Assembly: GCA_031370745.1 (NCBI GenBank)
Contig: JANMQX010000178.1
Location: forward strand, 1-7,103
DNA length: 7,103 bases
DNA from: JAENVT01 sp031370745
Lineage (GTDB): Bacteria; Actinomycetota; Acidimicrobiia; Acidimicrobiales; Ilumatobacteraceae
Direction: 5' to 3'
This document shows positions 1-4,831 of this stretch, piece by piece. The first letter of the stretch is position 1, and the number at the start of each line of letters is the position of its first letter. The notes beneath the pieces are model-generated. The model saw only the letters and a list, made by a program, of their open reading frames with translations. It was not told where the DNA came from and searched no databases. Both the position numbers and the translations under genes were made by a program.

Positions 1-232
1 CGACGACATCTGCGCCGACCTTCTCGATCTCGCCCATGAACTCGTGGCCGACGACCATCGGCACCGGGATGGTCGACTCCGCCCACGCATCCCAGTGGTA
101 GATGTGCAGATCGGTGCCACATATCGATGTCTTGCGGACACGGATCAACACATCGCGATCGCCGGGCGTCGGCTTCGGAACGTCTTGCAGCCACAGGCCG
201 GGTTCGCGCCGCGCCTTCACGAGTGCTTTCAC
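1..232 (-). CDS. tdh: L-threonine 3-dehydrogenase, N-terminal part (runs off left edge)
   Basis: The product would oxidise L-threonine to 2-amino-3-ketobutyrate with NAD+, in the cytoplasm, as the first step of threonine conversion to glycine. Only the first 77 residues are in the window, from the GroES-like catalytic domain of zinc-dependent medium-chain dehydrogenases. The start VKALVKARREPGLWLQDV and the stretch TSICGTDLHIYHWDAW are typical of Tdh. Cys38, His63 and Glu64 (in GHEFMG) match the catalytic zinc ligands of the E. coli enzyme in both spacing and number. The GTG start at 232-230 overlaps the kbl stop codon (GTGA, 4-nt overlap), so translation is probably coupled to kbl. The NAD-binding Rossmann domain lies outside the window. 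The identification is firm; whether the rest of the gene is intact cannot be seen. Confidence 0.95.
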   Translation of the reverse strand, partial: MKALVKARREPGLWLQDVPKPTPGDRDVLIRVRKTSICGTDLHIYHWDAWAESTIPVPMVVGHEFMGEIEKVGADVV

Positions 233-1419
233 GACACGAGACCCATCGCTCGGCCGACGTTGATGAAGGCTTCAATTGCCTTGTCGATGTCGTCGTCGGT
301 GTGAGCCGCCGACATCTGGGTGCGGATGCGGGCCTTGTCCTGCGGCACCACAGGAAACGAAAACGCAATCACGTAGATCCCTTCGGACAGCAGGCGCTCG
401 GCCATTTCCGAGGCGACACGGGCGTCGCCGAGCATGACCGGGATGATCGGATGCCCAGCACCGGCGAGGGTGAATCCGGCCTTGTCGAGACCGGCGCGAA
501 AGCGGGCGGCGTTGTGTTCGACGCGCAGGCGCAGCTCGTTTCCGGCTTCCAGCACGTCGAGAACTCGGATGGTCGCAAACGTGATGACCGGAGCCACGCT
601 GTTGGAGAACAGATACGGCCGCGAGCGTTGTCGTAACCAGTCGATGACCTGGTGGCGGCCCGACGTGTAGCCGCCCGACGCTCCGCCAAGCGCCTTGCCG
701 AGTGTGCCGGTGATGAGATCGACCCGGTCCATCACACCCGCGGACTCGTGGGTTCCACGGCCGTTTTCACCGACGATTCCGACCGCATGCGAATCGTCAA
801 CCATCACCATCGCCTCGTAGCGGTCGGCGAGATCACAGATCGCACTCAGGTTGGCGAGCACGCCGTCCATCGAGAACACGCCGTCGGTGGCAATGAGCCG
901 ATAGCGGGCATCGCCGCTCTCCTGCAAGCGTTGCTCGAGCTGATCCATGTCGTTGTTGTCGTAACGCAGACGCCGGGCCCGGCACAGCCGGATGCCATCG
1001 ATGATCGAGGCGTGATTCAGCGCGTCGGAGATCACGGCATCCTGCTCGTCGAGGATGGTCTCGAAGAGGCCACCGTTGGCATCGAAGCATGACGAGTAGA
1101 GGATCGTGTCGTCGGTGCCCAAGAACGTCGAGAGCCGCGCCTCCAACTCCTTGTGCACGGTGTGCGTGCCACAGATGAATCGCACAGAAGCCATGCCGTA
1201 CCCAAGGTGGTCGAGACCCTGATGAGCGGCGGCGACGATATCGGGGTGGTCGGCAAGCCCGAGGTAGTTGTTGGCACAGAGGTTGATGACCGAGGTGCCG
1301 TCGGCCAACTCGATGTGCGCCGATTGGGTCGAACCGATGACCCGCTCGGTTTTGAACAAACCCTCGCCGACCAGCGCAGCAGTACGGGCCGCGAGATCGT
1401 CGAGCAGCGCGCTATGCAT
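229..1419 (-). CDS. kbl: 2-amino-3-ketobutyrate CoA ligase (glycine C-acetyltransferase)
   Basis: This is a PLP-dependent enzyme of the alpha-oxoamine synthase family. It cleaves 2-amino-3-ketobutyrate with CoA to glycine and acetyl-CoA, the second step after Tdh, encoded immediately downstream. The protein is 396 aa, against 398 in E. coli, and is collinear with it throughout. Visible landmarks are INLCANNYLGLADHP near residue 45, GMASVRFICGT at 75-85, SSCFDANGG near 109-117, the PLP-contacting VDDSHAVG at 207-214, the TGTLGKALGGASGGY segment with PLP lysine K242, and RIRTQMSAAH near the C-terminus. The ATG at 1419 was chosen because it gives the family's usual length. The frame stays open upstream with another ATG at 1446, but that would add a non-homologous stretch lying inside the preceding gene. 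No Shine-Dalgarno sequence is visible before 1419. The start overlaps the LLM gene by 8 nt, so expression probably depends on translational coupling. Confidence 0.96.
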   Translation of the reverse strand: MHSALLDDLAARTAALVGEGLFKTERVIGSTQSAHIELADGTSVINLCANNYLGLADHPDIVAAAHQGLDHLGYGMASVRFICGTHTVHKELEARLSTFLGTDDTILYSSCFDANGGLFETILDEQDAVISDALNHASIIDGIRLCRARRLRYDNNDMDQLEQRLQESGDARYRLIATDGVFSMDGVLANLSAICDLADRYEAMVMVDDSHAVGIVGENGRGTHESAGVMDRVDLITGTLGKALGGASGGYTSGRHQVIDWLRQRSRPYLFSNSVAPVITFATIRVLDVLEAGNELRLRVEHNAARFRAGLDKAGFTLAGAGHPIIPVMLGDARVASEMAERLLSEGIYVIAFSFPVVPQDKARIRTQMSAAHTDDDIDKAIEAFINVGRAMGLVS

Positions 1420-2320
1420 GTTCGCGCCGCAATTGCGGCAGGACATCGATCGCGATCCGCTCGAACGCCGGCAGTTGGGACGCGAGAGCGGGGTAGTACA
1501 TCGAGATCTCGGTGACACCGAGGTCCGCGGCGCGGCCGACCATCTCGATGAACAGTTCGTCGGACTCGTAGTAACGGATCACGCCTCCGCCGGCGCGTGC
1601 CGTCGCATCGAACATCGTGTACGACCGCCGCAGCGAGGCGGGATCCCGGCCGACCTCAGCACATATCTCGTCCATTGCGGCGCAGCGATCGGCGAGCTCG
1701 CTGAATTGCTCCTCGAAGTCGGCAGCGAAGCTCATCGTGTTCCAGATATCAGCGTGGCGTGCGGCGTGATGCATCATCTTCGGGCCGAGCGCGGCGACCA
1801 TGATCGGCAGGCGCGGTTGCTGCACCGACCCTGGGTTCATCACTGCACCCGTGGCCTGGTAGTACCTGCCGTCGTACGTCGTGACACCCTGGGCGAGAAG
1901 GTGACCGATCAACTCGACGTACTCGCCGAACCGGTCGACGCGTTCGGCGTTGGTCCAGTTGGGCAGGCCGGTCATCGCGTACGACGGATCGATGGTCAGT
2001 CCGGTTCCGAGGCCGAGCTCGATCCTGCCGGCGGAGATCTGATCAGCGGTGACGGCCTGGTTGGCGAGGATCGCCGGATTGCGCAGCGGGATCTGTGACA
2101 CGCACGTTGTCAATCGCAGCGTGGAGGTGCGGGCCGCCACCGCGGCAACGGTCGTCCAGGCTTCGAGCCACGGTCCCGACGGGTTGGCCCAATCGCAAAA
2201 GTGATCGGGCATCGCGGCAACATCGAAACCGAGTGCCTCGACACGCAGAAATCGGTCGAGCAACTGCGGCCACGGCACGCTGGGTATGAGCATCACCTGA
2301 AACCGCAACTTCTGGCCCAT
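1412..2320 (-). CDS. LLM-class flavin- or F420-dependent oxidoreductase
   Basis: This 302-aa protein belongs to the bacterial luciferase-like monooxygenase superfamily of TIM-barrel enzymes, which use reduced FMN or coenzyme F420. The substrate cannot be deduced. Supporting segments are RVEALGFDVAAMPDHF (residues 26-41), the region TSTLRLTTCVSQIPLRNPAILA (about 65-86) with its conserved R-N-P, and the phosphate-binding-like DQISAGRIELGLGTG at 93-107. A later P-x-M-V-A-A-x-G-P-K segment resembles the second half of the barrel, and the length is normal for the family. The ATG at 2320 was preferred over a GTG at 2344 for two reasons. Family members begin close to the first beta strand (here KLRFQVML), and a TAGCAT -10-like box lies 7 nt upstream, which fits a leaderless transcript starting at this ATG. 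It is first in an apparent operon with kbl and tdh, with 8 nt of overlap with kbl. A metabolic link to threonine catabolism is not established. Cofactor choice is undetermined. Confidence 0.88.
   Translation of the reverse strand: MGQKLRFQVMLIPSVPWPQLLDRFLRVEALGFDVAAMPDHFCDWANPSGPWLEAWTTVAAVAARTSTLRLTTCVSQIPLRNPAILANQAVTADQISAGRIELGLGTGLTIDPSYAMTGLPNWTNAERVDRFGEYVELIGHLLAQGVTTYDGRYYQATGAVMNPGSVQQPRLPIMVAALGPKMMHHAARHADIWNTMSFAADFEEQFSELADRCAAMDEICAEVGRDPASLRRSYTMFDATARAGGGVIRYYESDELFIEMVGRAADLGVTEISMYYPALASQLPAFERIAIDVLPQLRREHA
1426..1439. repeat. 14-bp perfect palindrome just upstream of the kbl start
   Basis: The sequence GCCGCAATTGCGGC is its own reverse complement. In RNA it could form a 5-bp GC-rich stem with an AATT loop. 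It lies within the last codons of the LLM gene, 6 nt before the kbl ATG, where a ribosome binding site would normally be. It may hide the start of kbl until ribosomes finishing the LLM gene open it, or it may be a chance product of GC-rich codons (Leu-Pro-Gln-Leu-Arg-Arg). No regulator is known to bind it. Confidence 0.4.
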
Positions 2321-2393
2321 GTCGCGGATGCTACTGCGTCGCACCAGCTCGTCATCTTTGCGTCATCTCTGATCATGTAGCGTGCTGGGACCG
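2321..2393. promoter_or_regulatory. Divergent promoter region between the LLM-kbl-tdh and ATP-grasp operons
   Basis: This 73-bp gap is the only non-coding stretch between the leftward and rightward gene groups, so it should hold both promoters. On the minus strand TAGCAT (2333-2328) fits the TANNNT -10 pattern and sits 7 nt before the LLM ATG. ATGACG (2355-2350) lies 16 nt upstream of it as a weak -35. On the plus strand TAGCGT (2378-2383) could be a -10, with the ATP-grasp ATG 10 nt beyond it, giving a nearly leaderless mRNA. No good plus-strand -35 is visible; the 11-nt repeat occupies that position. The GGGA at 2387-2390 is a weak, closely spaced ribosome binding site for the rightward ATG. 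These are inferences from pattern and spacing only. Confidence 0.5.
2350..2371. repeat. Tandem 11-nt direct repeat, possible response-regulator box
   Basis: CGTCATCTTTG is followed directly by CGTCATCTCTG, identical at 10 of 11 positions. An 11-nt period places both copies on one face of the helix, as in sites for OmpR/PhoB-family response regulators. Each copy matches the published Streptomyces PHO-box unit G(G/T)TCAYYYR(G/C)G at 8 of 11 positions, by my own count. The repeat ends 6 nt before the plus-strand TAGCGT box, where such a site would stand in for a -35. It also supplies the -35-like ATGACG of the leftward promoter. Binding by PhoP or any relative is unproven. Confidence 0.45.
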
Positions 2394-3839
2394 ATGGCCG
2401 ACCTGCGCACGCTCCCTTTCCTATGGGACGAGCTGGTCGACGCCCATGGCAATCCGCGACCGGCGGCGGCAGCCTTGGTCGAACGTTTGCGGTCGCTCGA
2501 CATCGAAGAACTGCAGCAACGACAGGGTCTCGCTGAGGTCGACATCGTGGCCCTCGGGATCACCTTTACCGTGTACCACGACGGAAAAGGCACCGACCGG
2601 GCGTGGCCGATGGACATCGTGCCGCGGGTGATCGGAGCATCGGAGTGGGCGCGGATCGAACTCGGCCTGAAGCAGCGGCTGGGTGCCCTCAACCGGTTCA
2701 TCGACGACGTGTATCACGACCGCAACATCGTCGCCGATGGCATCTTCCCCGACGAGTTGCTGCAGGGGTCGGTCAACCTCCGCCCGGAGTGCAGCGGCAT
2801 CTCCCCGAAGTTCGGTGTGTGGGCACATATCTGCGGCAGCGACCTCGTGCGCGACGCGGATGGCGTCGTGTACGTACTCGAAGACAACTTGCGCGTTCCA
2901 TCCGGCGCCAGCTACCTCCTGCAGAATCGGGCGATCTCCAAGCGCGCGTTTGCCGATCTGTTCGAACGGCAGTCGATCCTGCCTGTCGACGACTACCCCG
3001 ATCAGCTCCGCCGGTTGCTCGTGTCGCTGGCCTCAGACGAGCTCCAAGGTGTGCGTCATCCGCAAGTCGTGGTGCTGACGCCGGGCGTGTACAACAGTGC
3101 ATACTTCGAGCACGCCTTCCTGGCTCAGCAGATGGGTGTCCCATTGGTGGAGGGCGCAGATCTGTTCGTCGACACCAGTGATCGGGTATGGATGCGCACG
3201 ATCGACGGTCCGACGCCAGTCGATGTCATCTACCGACGCATCGACGACCAGTTCCTCGATCCGGAGGTGTTCCGCAAGGACTCGCACCTCGGCGTGCCCG
3301 GTCTGATGCGCTCGTGGTGTTCGGGCAACGTAGCCATTGCCAACGCTCCAGGGGCCGGTGTGGCCGACGACAAGGTCGTCTATGCATGGGCGCCCGACTT
3401 CATTCGCTACTACCTCGACGAAGAACCGCTGCTGCCCAACGTTCCCACCTACCGATGCCTGTACGAGGACGAGTTCGACTACGTGGTGGAACATGCTGCG
3501 GAGCTCGTGCTGAAGCCGGCAAACGAGAGCGGAGGATATGGCTTGACGATCGGCAGCTCGGCAACGCCGCAACAGCTGGAGGCGGCCATTGCGGAGATCA
3601 GAGCGGATCCGCGGAACTGGGTGGCCCAGCCGATCCTGAAGCTGTCGACGGCTCCGACGTTGTGCGCCGGCGAACTGGCTCCACGCCACGTCGATCTGCG
3701 GCCGTTCGTGTTGTCGGGCAGCGACACATACGTCACGATGGGTGGACTCACGAGGGTGGCCCTGGTCGACGGTTCGCTCGTCGTCAACTCGTCGCAGGGC
3801 GGCGGCTCGAAGGACACCTGGGTCGTCGAGGATTCGTGA
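2394..3839 (+). CDS. Circularly permuted type 2 ATP-grasp protein (predicted amidoligase)
   Basis: This 481-aa soluble protein belongs to the CP_ATPgrasp_2 family (formerly DUF404/DUF407), related to mycobacterial Rv2411c. The family is predicted to use ATP to join a carboxylate to an amine. No substrate is known. All the motifs I expect are present: FLWDELVDAHGNPRP at the N-terminus, acidic EDNLRVPSG at 163-171, VIYRRIDD around 278-285, GNVAIANAPGAGVADDK at 311-327, the lysine and glycine-rich loop KPANESGGYG at 374-383, RHVDLRPFVLSG from 431, and NSSQGGGSKDTWV at 465-477. The ATG at 2394 has GGGA just upstream; a GTG at 2382 in the same frame would add four residues and has no visible binding site. 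The gene ends in TGATG, sharing one base with the alpha-E gene, so the two are co-translated. It appears catalytically complete, unlike the fused copy further downstream. Confidence 0.95.
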   Translation: MADLRTLPFLWDELVDAHGNPRPAAAALVERLRSLDIEELQQRQGLAEVDIVALGITFTVYHDGKGTDRAWPMDIVPRVIGASEWARIELGLKQRLGALNRFIDDVYHDRNIVADGIFPDELLQGSVNLRPECSGISPKFGVWAHICGSDLVRDADGVVYVLEDNLRVPSGASYLLQNRAISKRAFADLFERQSILPVDDYPDQLRRLLVSLASDELQGVRHPQVVVLTPGVYNSAYFEHAFLAQQMGVPLVEGADLFVDTSDRVWMRTIDGPTPVDVIYRRIDDQFLDPEVFRKDSHLGVPGLMRSWCSGNVAIANAPGAGVADDKVVYAWAPDFIRYYLDEEPLLPNVPTYRCLYEDEFDYVVEHAAELVLKPANESGGYGLTIGSSATPQQLEAAIAEIRADPRNWVAQPILKLSTAPTLCAGELAPRHVDLRPFVLSGSDTYVTMGGLTRVALVDGSLVVNSSQGGGSKDTWVVEDS

Positions 3840-4786
3840 TGCTGCTCTCCCGGGTTGCCGAGCGGTTGTACTGGGCGGCCCGATATCTCGAACGTGCCGA
3901 GGGCACGGCGCGAATCGTGCGCGAGCATTCCAACGTCATCGTCGATCTGCCGCTGACGATCCCGCCCAACTGGGGGCATCTCCTTGGCATCACCGGCGGG
4001 CGCGAGGGTTTCGACGATCGATTCGAGGCCGCCGACGAAGCCTCGATCGTTTCCTTCCTGGTCGCCGATCCGACAAACCACGGCAGCGTCTATTCGAGTA
4101 TCGGTCACGCCAGGGAGAACCTGAGGACGTGCCGCGACATCCTGCCGGCGCAGGCTTGGAACGCAGTGAACGATCTGTACCTCGCTGCAGTCCACGGAGC
4201 TGCCGACGGCATTCAGCGTCGGCATCGATCGAGGTTCCTGGAGAAGGTGATCGCCGAACATCAGCGACTGCTCGGCATCTTGACCACCACGATGAGCCGC
4301 GACGAGGCCTACACGATGTTGCGTCTCGGCCGTCACATCGAACGCGGCGACATGGTCACCAGAGTGCTCGATGTCCGCGCCGGGCTCCTGCTGGGCGAGC
4401 GACCCGAACGAGCCGAGCTCTACGACGATTTGCAATGGTCGAGTGTGCTGCGTTCCCTCTCTGCGCTGCAGATGTACAACCGGCGCGCGGCGAAAGGCGC
4501 TGGCGCCGTCGAGGTGATCAGGTTCATCCTGGGTGAGGGCACGTTCCCGCGATCTGTTGCCTATTGCCTTGCCGGCGTGCAGTCGAGCGCGCGACAACTT
4601 CCGCTCAGCGAATCCGTTCTCGCAGCGTGCAAGACGGCCCTGCTCGAGCTGTCTTCGTCGGACCCACATGCGCTGCTCGATGCTGCGCAGCTGCACAGCA
4701 AGGCAGATCGCCTGCAGATCGCCATCGGCTCGATCAGTGACCGAATTGCCGGCGCCTACTTCGGTCACACGGCTTGGCCGAGCTGA
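3839..4786 (+). CDS. Alpha-E domain protein (DUF403 family)
   Basis: This 315-aa, mostly alpha-helical protein has the length and pattern of free-standing alpha-E proteins such as mycobacterial Rv2410c, which almost always neighbour a circularly permuted ATP-grasp gene. The family signature is at the extreme N-terminus: LSRVAERLYWAARYLERAE at 3-21, followed by TARIVREH. A second related helix, MLRLGRHIERGDMVTRVLDVR, lies near residues 160-180. The biochemical role is unknown; a scaffold or partner for the ATP-grasp enzyme is the usual inference. No signal peptide or membrane segment is apparent. The ATG at 3839 overlaps the preceding stop by one base (TGATG) and puts the signature at the N-terminus. 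The frame stays open far upstream, but that stretch is the antiparallel reading of the ATP-grasp gene and has no family similarity. A GTG immediately before this ATG is an equally possible start. Confidence 0.94.
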   Translation: MLLSRVAERLYWAARYLERAEGTARIVREHSNVIVDLPLTIPPNWGHLLGITGGREGFDDRFEAADEASIVSFLVADPTNHGSVYSSIGHARENLRTCRDILPAQAWNAVNDLYLAAVHGAADGIQRRHRSRFLEKVIAEHQRLLGILTTTMSRDEAYTMLRLGRHIERGDMVTRVLDVRAGLLLGERPERAELYDDLQWSSVLRSLSALQMYNRRAAKGAGAVEVIRFILGEGTFPRSVAYCLAGVQSSARQLPLSESVLAACKTALLELSSSDPHALLDAAQLHSKADRLQIAIGSISDRIAGAYFGHTAWPS

Positions 4787-4831
4787 GACGATGTGGACCT
4801 GAAGAGATGACTGTGACGACGTGGACCTGAA
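4787..4831 (+). repeat. Imperfect direct repeat duplicating the start region of the fusion gene
   Basis: GACGATGTGGACCTGAA (4787-4803) recurs as GACGACGTGGACCTGAA (4815-4831), 16 of 17 identical at a 28-nt offset. The second copy contains the GTG proposed as the start of the fusion gene. The first contains an equivalent GTG (4793) that is in another frame and reads only five codons to a TGA. A further ATG at 4807 overlaps that TGA (ATGA) and opens a seven-codon frame ending inside the second copy. This occupies the whole 34-nt gap after the alpha-E gene. It may be a slippage duplication or a small translational control element. Confidence 0.6.

Noticed and set aside
652..1092. 146-codon plus-strand open frame opposite kbl
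   Set aside because: It is fully antisense to a well-conserved enzyme gene, with no promoter, ribosome binding site or recognisable motif.
1420..1518. N-terminal extension of kbl, including a CRNCG sequence that looks like half of a zinc site
   Set aside because: It would make the protein up to 33 residues longer than its homologues. The stretch lies inside the LLM gene coding sequence, and a single CxxC pair has no partner.
3188..3838. Upstream extension of the alpha-E reading frame by 217 codons
   Set aside because: The extension overlaps the ATP-grasp gene in another frame and is Arg-rich without homology. The alpha-E signature begins right at the ATG at 3839.
4784..4820. Possible terminator after the alpha-E gene
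   Set aside because: The short gap contains a direct repeat, not an inverted one, and no T-run. Nothing indicates transcription stops between the alpha-E gene and the fusion.
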